64,000 nucleotides of DNA from Sodalis sp. dw_96. GTDB taxonomy: Bacteria; Pseudomonadota; Gammaproteobacteria; Enterobacterales; Enterobacteriaceae. Within the stretch, counting starts at the first letter, position 1; each line of letters starts with the position of its first letter. The notes beneath the pieces are model-generated. The model searched no databases and had not been told where the DNA came from. It worked only from the letters and a program-made list of their open reading frames with translations. The stretch covers positions 1 to 64,000 of the forward strand of contig NZ_JAAVUT010000015.1 of NCBI RefSeq assembly GCF_018449575.1, in the 5' to 3' direction. The position numbers and the translations under genes are program-made. Shown piece by piece: positions 1 to 10,361 of this stretch.

Positions 1-220
1 GCCCGCTATCACTGAAGCCTGAAGGCCCGCGATCACCGAGCCTGCAACAAACCTGTTAAAGGGAGAGCGCGCCGATGAGGTCGAAGCGGGCGTGGTTTTT
101 CCGCCCGCCGGAGTGCCTCATGGCACGCTAGGCCCGCTATCACTGAAGCCTGAAGGCCCGCGATCACTGAAGCGTGAAGGCACGCAATCACCGAGCCTGC
201 AACGAACGTCTTAACGCGGC
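1..220 (+). repeat. Degenerate copy of a dispersed hairpin-bearing repeat, downstream of sucD
   Basis: No gene is seen in this 245-base stretch. It carries one diverged unit of the repeat family found again at 51324-51780, starting near 35 and restarting near 190. Shared landmarks are an ACCGA...TGCAAC start, TTAAAGGGAGA, GGTCGAAGC, a 7-bp-stem hairpin at 86-108 (arms GCGGGCG and CGCCCGC, loop TGGTTTTTC) and TAGGCCCG. Short 'cccgc(g/t)atcactgaagc.tgaagg' sub-repeats enlarge this copy. A GC-rich hairpin at 222-240 (GGCCCG/CGGGCC) lies just downstream of sucD, but it has no T-run and is a weak terminator candidate. Confidence 0.75.
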
Positions 221-245
221 CGGCCCGCCGCACACGGGCCAAAAC

Positions 246-1115
246 TCAGCTCAGCAGGGTTTTCAGCGCACCGCCGATATCCGCCAGGCTGCGGACGGTT
301 TTCACCCCCGCGGCTTCCAGGGCGGCGAATTTCTCATCCGCGGTACCCTTGCCGCCGGCGATAATCGCGCCGGCATGGCCCATGCGCTTACCTTTCGGCG
401 CGGTAACCCCGGCGATATAACCCACCACCGGTTTGGTAACATGCTCCTTGATATAAGCGGCGGCTTCTTCTTCCGCGCTGCCGCCGATTTCACCAATCAT
501 GACGATGGCTTCGGTCTGCGGATCCTGCTGGAACAGCTTCAAAATATCGATAAAGCTCGAGCCGGGTATCGGGTCGCCGCCGATACCGACGCAGCTGGAT
601 TGGCCCAGCCCGGTATCCGTGGTCTGCTTGACCGCTTCATAGGTCAGCGTGCCGGAGCGTGAAACAATTCCCACCCGGCCAGGTTTATGGATATGACCCG
701 GCATGATGCCGATCTTGCATTCACCGGGGGTGATCACACCCGGACAGTTCGGCCCGATCATACGGGAACCGCTCTGCTCCAGCTTAGCTTTTACCACCAG
801 CATATCCAGAGTGGGAATACCCTCGGTGATACAGATAATCAGCTCAATGCCGGCATCCACGGCTTCCAGAATGGAATCCTTGCAAAACGGCGCGGGAACA
901 TAGATAACCGAGGCGGTGGCGCCGGTTTTCTCCACGGCTTCACGCACGGTATTAAATACCGGCAGGCCGAGATGCTGAGTGCCGCCTTTGCCCGGCGTGA
1001 CGCCGCCAACCATCTTGGTGCCGTAGGCCAACGCCTGCTCAGAATGAAACGTTCCCTGGCTGCCGGTAAAACCCTGGCAAATCACTTTGGTATTTTTATC
1101 GATTAAAATGGACAT
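246..1115 (-). CDS. sucD: Succinate-CoA ligase (ADP-forming) subunit alpha
   Basis: Alpha subunit of succinyl-CoA synthetase, the TCA enzyme that converts succinyl-CoA to succinate with ATP formation; it acts in the cytoplasm with SucC. The protein has 289 residues, the E. coli length. It starts [21 protein letters not shown], with the CoA-binding fold at the N-terminus. The phosphohistidine loop MGHAGAI is near residue 245. The ATG overlaps the sucC stop by one base (TAATG), which suggests translational coupling. It is the last gene of the sdhCDAB-sucABCD series; a repeat tract follows it. Confidence 0.98.
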   Translation of the reverse strand: MSILIDKNTKVICQGFTGSQGTFHSEQALAYGTKMVGGVTPGKGGTQHLGLPVFNTVREAVEKTGATASVIYVPAPFCKDSILEAVDAGIELIICITEGIPTLDMLVVKAKLEQSGSRMIGPNCPGVITPGECKIGIMPGHIHKPGRVGIVSRSGTLTYEAVKQTTDTGLGQSSCVGIGGDPIPGSSFIDILKLFQQDPQTEAIVMIGEIGGSAEEEAAAYIKEHVTKPVVGYIAGVTAPKGKRMGHAGAIIAGGKGTADEKFAALEAAGVKTVRSLADIGGALKTLLS

Positions 1116-2281
1116 TATTTCCCCTCCACCGCGGCAACGGCTTGCTGCGCCGCGTCGGTCAGACTGGTGGCGGCAATGATATTCAGACCGCTGTCCGCCA
1201 GAATTTTGGCGCCCAGCTCGGCATTATTGCCCTCAAGGCGCACCACCACCGGCACGTTAACCCCCACGTCCGCCACCGCGCCGATGATGCCTTCGGCAAT
1301 CAGATCACAGCGCACGATGCCGCCGAAAATATTCACCAGCACCGCTTTGACGTTTTCATCGGACAGGATGATCTTGAACGCCTCGGTCACGCGCTCCTTG
1401 GTGGCGCCGCCGCCGACGTCAAGAAAGTTGGCCGGCGAGCCGCCGTGCAGCTTGACGATATCCATGGTGCCCATGGCCAGGCCGGCGCCGTTAACCATGC
1501 AACCGATATTGCCGTCCAGGGCCACGTAATTCAGCTCCCACTGCGCCGCCTGCGCCTCGCGGGCGTCTTCCTGGCTCTTATCGCGCATTTCGCGCAGTTC
1601 AGGCTGGCGGAACAGGGCGTTGCCGTCGGCGCTCAGCTTACCGTCCAGGCAGACCAGATTGCCTTCGGTGGTGATAACCAGCGGATTGATTTCCACCAGT
1701 GCCAGATCCCGCTCCAAAAACAGCGCGGCGAGACCCATGAAGATTTTAGTGAACTGCCCGACCTGCTTGCCGGACAATCCCAGCTTGAACGCCAGCTCAC
1801 GTCCCTGGAAGGGCTGCGGACCGGTAAGAGGGTCCAGCGCCACCTTATGAATCAGATGCGGCGTTTCGTCGGCGACCTTTTCAATTTCCACGCCGCCTTC
1901 GGTGGAGGCCATGAACACCACGCGACGGGAGCCGCGATCCACTACCGCCCCGAGATAAAGCTCTTTAGCGATATCGGTTGCGGCTTCCACCAGAATCTGA
2001 TGAACCGGCTGGCCCAAGGCGTCCGTTTGATAGGTCACCAGGCGTTTACCCAGCCAGTTTTCGGCAAAGGCGCGAATTTCTTCTTTGCTATTGACGACTT
2101 TTACGCCGCCGGATTTGCCGCGCCCGCCCGCATGCACCTGGCATTTTACCACCCAGGGACCGGCACCGATTTTCGAGGCGGATTCTTCCGCTTCCCGTGG
2201 CGTGGTGCACGCAAAACCCGTGGGGGCAGGCAGACCATACCGAGCAAAAAGCTGTTTTGCCTGATATTCATGTAAATTCAT
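1115..2281 (-). CDS. sucC: Succinate-CoA ligase (ADP-forming) subunit beta
   Basis: Beta subunit of succinyl-CoA synthetase, with an N-terminal ATP-grasp domain and a C-terminal CoA-ligase domain. The chosen ATG at 2281 gives [18 protein letters not shown] and 388 residues, the length of E. coli SucC. A longer frame reaching back to 2326 adds 15 residues with no counterpart in the family and is not used. It overlaps sucD by one base. It is separated from sucB by 131 bases that hold a strong hairpin, so message processing between sucAB and sucCD is possible. Confidence 0.97.
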   Translation of the reverse strand: MNLHEYQAKQLFARYGLPAPTGFACTTPREAEESASKIGAGPWVVKCQVHAGGRGKSGGVKVVNSKEEIRAFAENWLGKRLVTYQTDALGQPVHQILVEAATDIAKELYLGAVVDRGSRRVVFMASTEGGVEIEKVADETPHLIHKVALDPLTGPQPFQGRELAFKLGLSGKQVGQFTKIFMGLAALFLERDLALVEINPLVITTEGNLVCLDGKLSADGNALFRQPELREMRDKSQEDAREAQAAQWELNYVALDGNIGCMVNGAGLAMGTMDIVKLHGGSPANFLDVGGGATKERVTEAFKIILSDENVKAVLVNIFGGIVRCDLIAEGIIGAVADVGVNVPVVVRLEGNNAELGAKILADSGLNIIAATSLTDAAQQAVAAVEGK

Positions 2282-2383
2282 GATGTTTATCCATCTTCGT
2301 CTGGGAATGTAGGCGGCGGAGTGCAACCTGCCACCATTAAAGTGTACCGCGCCATGATAAGAGTACTGTCCGGGGCGAAACCC

Positions 2384-2404
2384 GGATACGGCGGCGCCGT
2401 ATCC
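2384..2404 (-). other. Strong hairpin in the sucB-sucC gap
   Basis: A near-perfect inverted repeat (GGATACGGC, one spacer base, GCCGTATCC) sits eight bases past the sucB stop. On the transcribed strand it is not followed by a T-run, so an RNA-stabilising or processing hairpin is more likely than a terminator. No gene is seen in the rest of the 131-base gap. Confidence 0.6.
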
Positions 2405-2412
2405 GTTATCGA

Positions 2413-3654
2413 CTATACGTCCAGCAGCAAACGGGTGGGATCCTCCAGCATCTCCTTGATGGTCACCAGGAAGCTGACGGATTCCTTACCGTCGATCAAC
2501 CGGTGATCATAAGACAGGGCGAGATACATCATGGGAAGGATAACCACCTGGCCGTTCACCGCCATCGGGCGATCCTTGATGGCATGCATGCCCAGGATAG
2601 CGCTTTGCGGCGGATTGATGATAGGCGTGGACATCAGTGAACCGAATACGCCGCCATTGGTAATGGTAAAGTTACCGCCGGTAAGCTCTTCCACCTTCAG
2701 TTTGCCGTCGCGGCCTTTTACCGCCAGTTCCTTGATGCTTTTTTCCACATCGCCCATGCCTAAGGCATCCACATCGCGCAACACCGGCGTCACCAGGCCG
2801 CGAGGGGTGGAAACCGCAATGCTGATATCGAAATAGTTATGGTAAACCACATCCTCGCCGTCAATGGAGGCGTTCACTTCCGGGAAACGCTTGAGCCCTT
2901 CCACCACCGCTTTGATATAAAAAGACATAAACCCAAGGCGGATACCGTGGCGTTTTTCAAAGGCGTCGCCGTACTGCTTACGCAGATCCATGATGGGTTG
3001 CATATTGACTTCATTAAACGTCGTCAACATGGCCGTGCTGTTCTTGGCTTCCAGCAACCGTTCGGCCACCCGTTTGCGCAAACGGGTCATCGGCACGCGT
3101 TTTTCACTGCGGCTGCCGAGGGCAGGCAGGGCGGCGGGAGTCGCGGTGGTGGTTACCGCCGGCGCGGGTGCCGGAGCGGCCGGGGCGGTTTCCGGTTTAC
3201 GCGCCAGGTGTTTTTCAACATCCTCACGGGTAATTCGGCCGCCGACGCCGCTGCCTTTAATCTGGTCGGCTTTCAGGTCGTGCTCGGCAATCAGGCGCCG
3301 GATGGCCGGGCTGATGGCTTCATTGCTTTCATCTTGCAGTCCGGCGGTGTACCGCTGCGCCGGGGTGGACTCTTTGCTCTGGGCCTTTTCGGAGGTTTCC
3401 TGGCCGGTACTGTCCCCTGGGCGTAAACGTCCCAGCACCTGACGGGAGGTGACGGTGGAGCCTTCGTCCTCCAGTAGGGTATCCAGCACGCCCGCCTCGG
3501 GCGCCGGCACTTCCAGTACCACTTTGTCGGTCTCTATTTCCACCAGCACCTCGTCACGCTGGACGCTGTCGCCGGGCTTTTTATGCCAGGTGGCAACGGT
3601 CGCATCGGCAACCGACTCAGGAAGATCAGGAACCAGAATATCTACGCTACTCAT
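2413..3654 (-). CDS. sucB: 2-oxoglutarate dehydrogenase complex E2, dihydrolipoyllysine succinyltransferase
   Basis: E2 core of the 2-oxoglutarate dehydrogenase complex; it moves the succinyl group from SucA-bound thiamine to CoA. The start at 3654 gives [14 protein letters not shown], as in E. coli; two in-frame codons upstream (MI) are unlikely to be used. The N-terminal lipoyl domain has its acceptor lysine in ETDK (K44). An Ala/Pro-rich linker and the peripheral-subunit-binding domain follow (around 110-150), then the catalytic acyltransferase domain with YDHRLIDG near the C-terminus. At 413 residues it is slightly longer than E. coli SucB (about 405), the difference lying in the linker. 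It starts 15 bases after sucA. Confidence 0.97.
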   Translation of the reverse strand: MSSVDILVPDLPESVADATVATWHKKPGDSVQRDEVLVEIETDKVVLEVPAPEAGVLDTLLEDEGSTVTSRQVLGRLRPGDSTGQETSEKAQSKESTPAQRYTAGLQDESNEAISPAIRRLIAEHDLKADQIKGSGVGGRITREDVEKHLARKPETAPAAPAPAPAVTTTATPAALPALGSRSEKRVPMTRLRKRVAERLLEAKNSTAMLTTFNEVNMQPIMDLRKQYGDAFEKRHGIRLGFMSFYIKAVVEGLKRFPEVNASIDGEDVVYHNYFDISIAVSTPRGLVTPVLRDVDALGMGDVEKSIKELAVKGRDGKLKVEELTGGNFTITNGGVFGSLMSTPIINPPQSAILGMHAIKDRPMAVNGQVVILPMMYLALSYDHRLIDGKESVSFLVTIKEMLEDPTRLLLDV

Positions 3655-3669
3655 TATCAATCCTTATAT

Positions 3670-6477
3670 TTAATTAACGTTCAGCGCGTCATTAACCAGA
3701 TTTTTTTGTTGTGTCTGGTGCACGGACAAATACCCAACCGCCGGCGAGGCGGAAGCCGGGCGTCCCGCGTAACGTAGCGATGCGCCAAAAGAAATAACTT
3801 CCCGGAAATGATGCTGGCTACAGTACCAGGCACCCTGATTCAGGGGCTCTTCCTGACACCAGACAAAATCCTGCACATGGGAAAAAGGTTTCAGGGCAGC
3901 CTGCACCGCCTGGTGCGGGAACGGATAAAGCTGCTCTATGCGCACGATAGCCACGTCTTCCTGACCGTTTTTCCGGCGCTGGTCCAACAAATCATAATAA
4001 ACTTTACCGGAGCACAGCACGACGCGTTTTACGCCTTGCGGATCCAGCGGGTCGATTTCACCGATGGCCGGCTGGAAGCTCCCGTGCGCCAGCTCTTCCA
4101 GGGAAGAAATGGCCATCGGATGGCGTAACAGCGACTTCGGTGACATGACAATCAGCGGGCGGCGCATATTGCGCAGCGCCTGACGCCGCAGCATATGGTA
4201 AACCTGAGCCGGGGTGGAGGGGACGCAGACCTGCATATTCTGCTCGGCGCAGAGCTGCAGATAGCGTTCCAGCCTGGCGGAGGAGTGTTCCGGCCCCTGC
4301 CCTTCATAACCGTGGGGCAACAGCATGACCAGCCCGCACATCCGGCCCCACTTTTGTTCCCCGGAGCTGATGAACTGATCGATAACCACCTGGGCGCCGT
4401 TGGCGAAATCACCGAACTGCGCTTCCCAGATGACCAGAGTGCGGGGTTCGGCGGTGGCATAACCGTATTCAAACGCCAACACCGCTTCTTCCGATAACAC
4501 TGAATCCCACACACGGAATTTACCCTGGCCGTTATGGACATGCGCCAGGGGCGTATAGGTGGATCCGTTTTTCTGGTTATGCACCACCGCCTGACGGTGG
4601 AAAAACGTCCCGCGGGCGGTATCCTCGCCGGATAGCCGAATGGGTACGCCTTCATCCACCAGCGTGGCGTAAGCCAGGGTTTCGGCGCCGCCCCAGTCAA
4701 AAGGTTTGCTGCCGGCCGCCATCAAGGCGCGATCGCCGTAGATCTTCGCCACCCGGGGCTGCATTTCCACCCCGTCAGGCACTTCACTGATGCGCCGGGC
4801 CAATTCCCCCAGGCGTTTAACATCCACCTGGCTGGTATAGGCTTCGTCCCATTCATGGTTCAGGTAGGGAGACCAGGTGAACGAATGCATGTTCATCGGC
4901 CGCCACTCCTGCACCACGCACTCGCCGCGATCGAGCGCATCGCGATAGAGATTCACCATTTCGGTGGCGTCCTCCAGGGAGGCGATATGCGCGTGTTCCA
5001 GCCGGTCGGCATAGATTTTACGCGGTGTCGGGTGTTTTTTAATCTTGTTGTACATGATCGGCTGCGTGGCGCTGGGTTCGTCCGCTTCATTATGACCGTG
5101 ACGGCGATAACAGACCAGATCGATCATGACGTCGCGCTTGAACGTATTGCGGAAATCCAGCGCAACCCGGGTGACAAACGCCACCGCTTCCGGATCGTCG
5201 GCGTTGACATGAAATATCGGCGCCTGCACCATTTTGGCGATGTCGGTACAGTACTGCGTCGAACGGGCATCCTGGGGATTGGAGGTGGTGAAGCCCACTT
5301 GGTTGTTCACCACAACCCGCACGGTGCCGCCGACGTCGTAGCCACGGGCTTTCGACATGTTCAGGGTTTCCTGCACCACGCCCTGGCCACTGATGGCCGC
5401 ATCGCCGTGCAGGGTGATGGGCAGTACCATCCGGGTGCTTTGTTCATTGAGCCGGTCGATACGGGCACGTACCGAACCCTCCACCACCGGACTGACGATT
5501 TCCAGGTGGGACGGGTTGAACGCCAGCGCCAGATGAACGATGCCGCCGTCGGTTTCCACATCGGAGGAGAAACCCTGGTGGTATTTGACATCGCCGGTGC
5601 CCAGATGCTCTTTGTGCTTACCGGCGAATTCATCGAACAAGTCCTGGGTTTTCTTGCCCAGCACATTGATCAAGACGTTCAGTCGGCCGCGATGGGCCAT
5701 GCCCAGCACCACTTCCCGGGTACCGTTGATACCGGCATAACGAATCATTTCCTTCAGCATCGGTATCAGCGCATCGCCCCCTTCCAGGGAGAAGCGCTTG
5801 GCGCCGGGGAATTTGGCCCCTAAATAGCGTTCGATGCCTTCCGCCGCCGTCAATTCGGTGAGGAAGCGTTTTTTCTCTTCCACCGTGAAACTCGGCTGGC
5901 CCACCACAGATTCGATATGCTGCTGAATCCAGCGTTTCTCTTCGGTGTTGGTGATATGCATGTATTCGGCGCCGATTGAACCGCAATAGGTTTGTTTCAG
6001 CGCTTCATACAGATCCGCCAGCTTCATGGTCTCTTTGCCGATGGCAAAGGAACCTACGTTGAAGGTTTGCTGGAAATCGGCTTCGGTCAGATTATGGAAT
6101 GCCGGGTTCAGGTCCGGTACGGTTTCCTGTTTCCACAACCCCAGCGGATCGAGATTGGCGTGCTGGTGACCGCGAAAACGGAAAGCATTGATCAATTGCA
6201 GGACTTTTACCTGCTTGGAGTCGATGTCCGGATCGTTTACCGATGAGGTATAGCGCGAGGCATCTTTCGCCAGGCGACGGAAATAGTCCCGGGTTTTGGA
6301 ATGGAGCTGGTCAGGACTGACCCCCGCGGTAGGTAGCTGTTTGAATATCTTGCTCCAGCTATCGTCAACAGAGTCAGGATCCGTTAAAAAATCTTCATAG
6401 AGCTGCTCTATGTAGGACTGGTTCGCCCCCGCCAGGTAGGAGGAATCCAGCCAGGCCTTCATTGCGCCGTTCTGCAT
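3670..6477 (-). CDS. sucA: 2-oxoglutarate dehydrogenase E1 component
   Basis: Thiamine-diphosphate-dependent E1 subunit; it decarboxylates 2-oxoglutarate and succinylates the lipoyl group of SucB. The protein has 935 residues (E. coli about 933). The start region MQNGAMKAWLDSSYLAGANQ matches the E. coli N-terminus closely. Visible signatures are GMAHRGRLNVL, the GDAAISGQGVV segment typical of the ThDP site, and the C-terminal transketolase-like domain. The gene is read with sucB. A 488-base repeat-bearing gap separates it from sdhB, where an additional sucA promoter could lie. Confidence 0.98.
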   Translation of the reverse strand: MQNGAMKAWLDSSYLAGANQSYIEQLYEDFLTDPDSVDDSWSKIFKQLPTAGVSPDQLHSKTRDYFRRLAKDASRYTSSVNDPDIDSKQVKVLQLINAFRFRGHQHANLDPLGLWKQETVPDLNPAFHNLTEADFQQTFNVGSFAIGKETMKLADLYEALKQTYCGSIGAEYMHITNTEEKRWIQQHIESVVGQPSFTVEEKKRFLTELTAAEGIERYLGAKFPGAKRFSLEGGDALIPMLKEMIRYAGINGTREVVLGMAHRGRLNVLINVLGKKTQDLFDEFAGKHKEHLGTGDVKYHQGFSSDVETDGGIVHLALAFNPSHLEIVSPVVEGSVRARIDRLNEQSTRMVLPITLHGDAAISGQGVVQETLNMSKARGYDVGGTVRVVVNNQVGFTTSNPQDARSTQYCTDIAKMVQAPIFHVNADDPEAVAFVTRVALDFRNTFKRDVMIDLVCYRRHGHNEADEPSATQPIMYNKIKKHPTPRKIYADRLEHAHIASLEDATEMVNLYRDALDRGECVVQEWRPMNMHSFTWSPYLNHEWDEAYTSQVDVKRLGELARRISEVPDGVEMQPRVAKIYGDRALMAAGSKPFDWGGAETLAYATLVDEGVPIRLSGEDTARGTFFHRQAVVHNQKNGSTYTPLAHVHNGQGKFRVWDSVLSEEAVLAFEYGYATAEPRTLVIWEAQFGDFANGAQVVIDQFISSGEQKWGRMCGLVMLLPHGYEGQGPEHSSARLERYLQLCAEQNMQVCVPSTPAQVYHMLRRQALRNMRRPLIVMSPKSLLRHPMAISSLEELAHGSFQPAIGEIDPLDPQGVKRVVLCSGKVYYDLLDQRRKNGQEDVAIVRIEQLYPFPHQAVQAALKPFSHVQDFVWCQEEPLNQGAWYCSQHHFREVISFGASLRYAGRPASASPAVGYLSVHQTQQKNLVNDALNVN

Positions 6478-6965
6478 TATGATCCCTTAAGCTGTTTAGC
6501 TTCAGTTTTCGCCGTGGTTATCATGTTTGGGATAACGTTTAAGCGGTTCAAGCGGTGAATTACCTACCCACAGTCGGCGTAAATAACCAACCCGAAGGAA
6601 CCTTTGAAAAGCGGCGGACGTTGTAAGACGCCGGTAGCCGGTTTTCAAAGGCTTCCTGCCTGTTCACCCGAGGGCATCGGGCCTAGCCGGCCAAGGGGCA
6701 CTTCGGCGGCCTTCGCCGCTACGACCCCTTTGGCGTGCTCTCACGATGCTCGGCATTTTTGCCCGAGTTCATCGGGCCTAGCCCGCCAAGGGGCGCTTCG
6801 GCGGCCTTCGCCGCTACGACCCCTTCGGCGTGATCTCCCGATGTTCGGCATTTTTGCCCGAGTTCATCGGGCCTAGCCCGCCAAGGGGCGCTTCGGCGGC
6901 TTTTGCCGCTACGACCCCTACGGCGTGCTCTCCCGATGTTCGGCATTTTTGCCGGTCCATATCCA
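6478..6965. other. sdhB-sucA intergenic region, no gene
   Basis: This 488-base gap holds two structures and no convincing gene. Arms at 6595-6610 and 6642-6657 form an imperfect inverted repeat (core CCTTTGAAAA/TTTTCAAAGG) around a GC-rich loop. Next to it are three 95-bp tandem repeats (separate entry). Open frames here run through the repeats and have the biased Arg/Ala/Gly composition expected of GC-rich repeats. Confidence 0.7.
6667..6951 (-). repeat. Three tandem 95-bp repeats, same family as the asnB repeats
   Basis: Units begin at 6667, 6762 and 6857, exactly 95 bases apart, and differ at only a few positions. Read on the minus strand each unit has GGGAGA, then GGGGTCGTAGC, a short hairpin (GCGGC-GAAG-GCCGC), AGCGCCCC and CTAGGCCCG. 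This is the landmark order of the 107-bp units after asnB, so I treat them as one family. The array begins 14 bases past the sdhB stop, in the same direction as sdhB. Confidence 0.85.
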
Positions 6966-7682
6966 TCAAGCGCTGTACTGCACCAGCATGCTCTTTATAT
7001 GTCCGATGGCCTTGGTGGGGTTGAGTCCCTTGGGGCATACGTTGACACAATTCATGATGCTGTGGCACCGGAATACGCTGAAAGCATCGTTCAAATCATC
7101 CAGCCGCGCGGCCTGTTCGGTGTCGCGGCTGTCAATCAGGAAACGATAGGATGCCAGCAACCCGGCCGGACCGATGAACTTGTCCGGATTCCACCAGTAC
7201 GAGGGACAGGCGGTGGAGCAACAGGCGCACAAGATACATTCATATAACCCGTCCAGCTTCGCCCGCTCATCCGGGCTTTGCAGATGCTCCCGCGCCGGCG
7301 GATTCCTACCGTTATTCAATAAGTAAGGCTTTATCTTTTCATACTGGGCATAGAATTGCCCCATGTCCACCACCAAATCGCGCACCACCGGCAGCCCCGG
7401 CAGCGGACGGATGACGATTTTGTTATTGCCCTTGCGCAAAGCAGACACCGGCGTGATGCAGGCCAGGCCGTTTTTGCCGTTCATATTGACCCCGTCGGAA
7501 CCGCAAACCCCTTCGCGGCAGGAACGTCTGAACGCCAGTGTCGGATCCTTTTCTTTCAATTGGATTAACGCGTCCAGCAGCATCATGTCATGGCCCTCTT
7601 CGAGCTCCAACTGATACTCCTGCATACGCGGCTTGTCGTCCATATCAGGATTATAGCGATAAACCGAAAATTCGACTTTCAT
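6966..7682 (-). CDS. sdhB: Succinate dehydrogenase iron-sulfur subunit
   Basis: Iron-sulfur subunit of respiratory complex II; it passes electrons from SdhA FAD to ubiquinone at the membrane. The protein has 238 residues, as in E. coli. The [2Fe-2S] ligands are C55, C60 and C75 in FRRSCREGVC...GLAC. The ferredoxin-like C-terminal domain has ECILCACCSTACPSYW and CHSIMNCVNVCPKGLNP for the [4Fe-4S] and [3Fe-4S] clusters. It starts 19 bases after sdhA and ends next to a tandem-repeat array. Confidence 0.98.
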   Translation of the reverse strand: MKVEFSVYRYNPDMDDKPRMQEYQLELEEGHDMMLLDALIQLKEKDPTLAFRRSCREGVCGSDGVNMNGKNGLACITPVSALRKGNNKIVIRPLPGLPVVRDLVVDMGQFYAQYEKIKPYLLNNGRNPPAREHLQSPDERAKLDGLYECILCACCSTACPSYWWNPDKFIGPAGLLASYRFLIDSRDTEQAARLDDLNDAFSVFRCHSIMNCVNVCPKGLNPTKAIGHIKSMLVQYSA

Positions 7683-7701
7683 CAGTTAAAATCCTCCGCC
7701 C

Positions 7702-9468
7702 TTAATAGGTACGCACTTTCGGCGGAAACGCCGGGCGCAGTGTCGGTTGCATGTTCACCTCACGCCGGGTCATGGTGTCGCTTTCCGGCAGATACAGGCT
7801 GTGGCACAACCAGTGGGCGTCATCGCGGTCCGGGAAATCGAACCGACTGTGCGCGCCGCGGCTTTCCGTGCGGTAATTGGCCGCGACCGCGGTGGAGTAT
7901 GCGGTTTCCATCAGGTTATCCAGCTCCAGGCACTCCACCCGCTGGGTGTTGAATTCCGTGGAGGTGTCGTCCAGACGGGCATGGTGCAGCCGTTCGCGAA
8001 TCTCTTTGAGCTCCGCCAGGCCCTTGGCCATCGCGTCGCCTTCACGGAACACCGAGAAATTATTTTGCATGCAGGCCTGCAGCGCTTTGCGGATGGTAAC
8101 CGGATCTTCGCCGGTGCGATTGTCGTTCCAACGGTGATAACGCGCCAGGGAGGCCTCGATGTCGTCTTGGCCGGCATCGCGAAACGCCCCCTGCTCGGCG
8201 AGGGATTCTTGCAGATGCATACCCGCCGAACGGCCGAACACCACCAGATCCAGCAGGGAATTTCCCCCCAGGCGGTTGGCGCCGTGCACCGAAACGCAGG
8301 CGATTTCACCCACCGCGAACAGCCCCGGAATGACCACGTCCTTGCCCTCGGCATCCACCGTCACGGCCTGGCCGGTGACCTTGGTGGGGATCCCTCCCAT
8401 CATGTAATGACAGGTAGGGATAACCGGGATGGGTTCCTTGATGGGATCCACATGGGCAAAGGTACGGGAAAGCTCGAGGATACCGGGCAGACGGGATTCA
8501 AGGACCTCTTTGCCCAGATGATCCAACTTCAGTTTCACATGGGGGCCCAAGGGTCCGTCGCAGCCGCGGCCTTCGCGAATCTCGATCATGATGGAGCGGG
8601 CGACCACATCGCGCCCCGCCAGATCCTTGGCATTCGGCGCATAGCGTTCCATGAAGCGTTCACCATCTTTGTTCAGCAGGTATCCGCCCTCGCCGCGACA
8701 GCCTTCGGTCACCAGCACCCCCGCGCCGGCGATGCCGGTGGGGTGGAATTGCCACATCTCCATGTCCTGCACCGGCACGCCGGCGCGCAGCGCCATGCCG
8801 ATACCGTCGCCGGTATTGATATGGGCATTGGTGGTGGACTGGTAAATGCGCCCGGCGCCGCCGGTGGCCAATATGGTGGCCTTGGCCTTGAAATAGACCA
8901 CCTCGCCGGTTTCGATACAGAGCGCGGTGCAGCCGACAAAAGCGCCGTCCTGGTTTTTCACCAGATCCAGCGCATACCATTCGGAAAAGATGGTGGTGTG
9001 GTTTTTCAGGTTCTGCTGATACAGCGTATGCAATAACGCATGCCCGGTACGGTCGGCGGCGGCGGCGGTGCGCGCCGCCTGTTCGCCGCCATAATTCCGG
9101 GACTGGCCGCCAAACGGACGCTGATAAATGCGGCCGTCGTCCAGCCTTGAAAACGGTAAACCCATATGTTCAAGTTCCAGCACCGCCTCCGGGCCGGTTT
9201 TGCACATATATTCTATGGCATCCTGATCGCCGATGTAATCGGACCCTTTCACGGTGTCATACATATGCCATTGCCAATCGTCCTCATGGGTATTGCCCAG
9301 CGCGACGGTAATCCCCCCCTGCGCTGAGACGGTATGGGAACGGGTGGGAAATACTTTTGATACCAGGGCGCAAGAGAGGCCCATTTTGGAAATTTGCAAA
9401 GCAGCGCGCATTCCGGCGCCCCCTGCCCCGACGACCACAGCGTCAAATTCTCTCACCGGCAAATTCAT
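7702..9468 (-). CDS. sdhA: Succinate dehydrogenase flavoprotein subunit
   Basis: Catalytic subunit of complex II; it oxidises succinate to fumarate with covalently bound FAD. The protein has 588 residues, the E. coli length. The N-terminal dinucleotide-binding motif is GAGGAG (14-19). The FAD-linked histidine is H45 in [11 protein letters not shown], and HPTG and [12 protein letters not shown] are typical of the fumarate reductase/SDH flavoprotein family. The start codon directly follows the sdhD stop, indicating coupled translation. Confidence 0.98.
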   Translation of the reverse strand: MNLPVREFDAVVVGAGGAGMRAALQISKMGLSCALVSKVFPTRSHTVSAQGGITVALGNTHEDDWQWHMYDTVKGSDYIGDQDAIEYMCKTGPEAVLELEHMGLPFSRLDDGRIYQRPFGGQSRNYGGEQAARTAAAADRTGHALLHTLYQQNLKNHTTIFSEWYALDLVKNQDGAFVGCTALCIETGEVVYFKAKATILATGGAGRIYQSTTNAHINTGDGIGMALRAGVPVQDMEMWQFHPTGIAGAGVLVTEGCRGEGGYLLNKDGERFMERYAPNAKDLAGRDVVARSIMIEIREGRGCDGPLGPHVKLKLDHLGKEVLESRLPGILELSRTFAHVDPIKEPIPVIPTCHYMMGGIPTKVTGQAVTVDAEGKDVVIPGLFAVGEIACVSVHGANRLGGNSLLDLVVFGRSAGMHLQESLAEQGAFRDAGQDDIEASLARYHRWNDNRTGEDPVTIRKALQACMQNNFSVFREGDAMAKGLAELKEIRERLHHARLDDTSTEFNTQRVECLELDNLMETAYSTAVAANYRTESRGAHSRFDFPDRDDAHWLCHSLYLPESDTMTRREVNMQPTLRPAFPPKVRTY

Positions 9469-9816
9469 TTACGCACCCCACACCACGACTGTTCCATAAA
9501 GTAAATACACCATTAATACAATGACGATGGCCAATTGCAGCAGCAGGCGCAGCGGCAGTAATTTGATGTAATCCGTTAATACCTGCCACATGCCGATCCA
9601 GGTGTGCACCAAGACCGAAAACAGCGTAAGCAGGGTGAATACTTTCGTCATGGGTAAAGTGAAGAAACCGCGCCAGACATCATAAGTCAGGGTATTGGCG
9701 AACAGGATAAAACCCAGCATATAAATGATGTAAAGGCAGATGACTATGGCGGAAGCGCGAACCAGCAACCATTCATGGACTCCGTTGCGTCCCAGTGCCG
9801 AAGCATTACTTACCAT
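9469..9816 (-). CDS. sdhD: Succinate dehydrogenase membrane anchor subunit
   Basis: Small membrane anchor of complex II; with SdhC it holds heme b and the quinone site. It has 115 residues, as in E. coli, and starts [20 protein letters not shown], nearly identical to the family N-terminus. Three hydrophobic segments are visible. The heme-ligand histidine region is [19 protein letters not shown]. Its first bases overlap sdhC by 7 nt. Confidence 0.97.
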   Translation of the reverse strand: MVSNASALGRNGVHEWLLVRASAIVICLYIIYMLGFILFANTLTYDVWRGFFTLPMTKVFTLLTLFSVLVHTWIGMWQVLTDYIKLLPLRLLLQLAIVIVLMVYLLYGTVVVWGA

Positions 9817-10199
9817 ACGAGTACTCCAGCCAAAATTGAAAGCACGACAGTGATCACAAATGTAACATTTGCCGTCATCGCACCCATGGCAAATGTCTCA
9901 TCCAGATAGCCGAAATCCATTAGCATGTGCCGGATTCCGCCCACCGCATGATAAGCCAGCGCGGTCAAAATCCCCCAAATAATGAATTTAACGATAAAGC
10001 TATCCATCATGGCGGCCGCCTGGCTGAACCCGTCGGCGGAGGAAAGAGACAAGCCGAGTATCCATAGCAAGATGCCTACTGCCACGAACATTATGACACC
10101 GGTAACACGGTGAAGAATGGATGCTATTGCAGTAACGGGAAACCGGATCGTTTGCAGATCCAAGTTGATAGGTCTTTGTTTTTTCACGGTTTTGCCCAC
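9810..10199 (-). CDS. sdhC: Succinate dehydrogenase cytochrome b556 subunit
   Basis: Large membrane anchor of complex II, with three transmembrane helices. Residues SILHRVTG near the quinone site and [17 protein letters not shown] near heme b are conserved. I choose a GTG start at 10199 ([10 protein letters not shown]), which gives 129 residues, the E. coli length. A longer frame from a GTG at 10268 would add 23 residues unlike any SdhC. The GTG has a purine-rich region upstream but at long spacing, so the exact start is moderately certain. It is the first gene of the sdh-suc cluster. Confidence 0.95.
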   Translation of the reverse strand: MGKTVKKQRPINLDLQTIRFPVTAIASILHRVTGVIMFVAVGILLWILGLSLSSADGFSQAAAMMDSFIVKFIIWGILTALAYHAVGGIRHMLMDFGYLDETFAMGAMTANVTFVITVVLSILAGVLVW

Positions 10200-10361
10200 A
10201 CAGCTATTATTATTTTTCCTTCCTCCGGTCCTGGCTGGATCAGACAGCGTTAAGGTAGACAAAGCCACGTCATGTGCTCAAAACCAAATCCCTTTTGCGT
10301 AAATGACGCGTTAAATAACGCTGGGTGCTCCTACAACAGGGACTTCCGGAGACCTTAGCGA

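Noticed and set aside
1142-2275. 377-codon plus-strand frame opposite sucC
   Set aside because: Antisense shadow of a conserved gene in high-GC sequence; His/Gln/Arg-rich with no domain.
4855-5823. 322-codon plus-strand frame opposite sucA
   Set aside because: Shadow of sucA, same reasoning.
6719-7068. Open frames of 75-90 codons through the 95-bp repeats
   Set aside because: They repeat with the array, lack ribosome sites and have a biased Arg/Ala/Gly composition; the repeat length is not a multiple of three.
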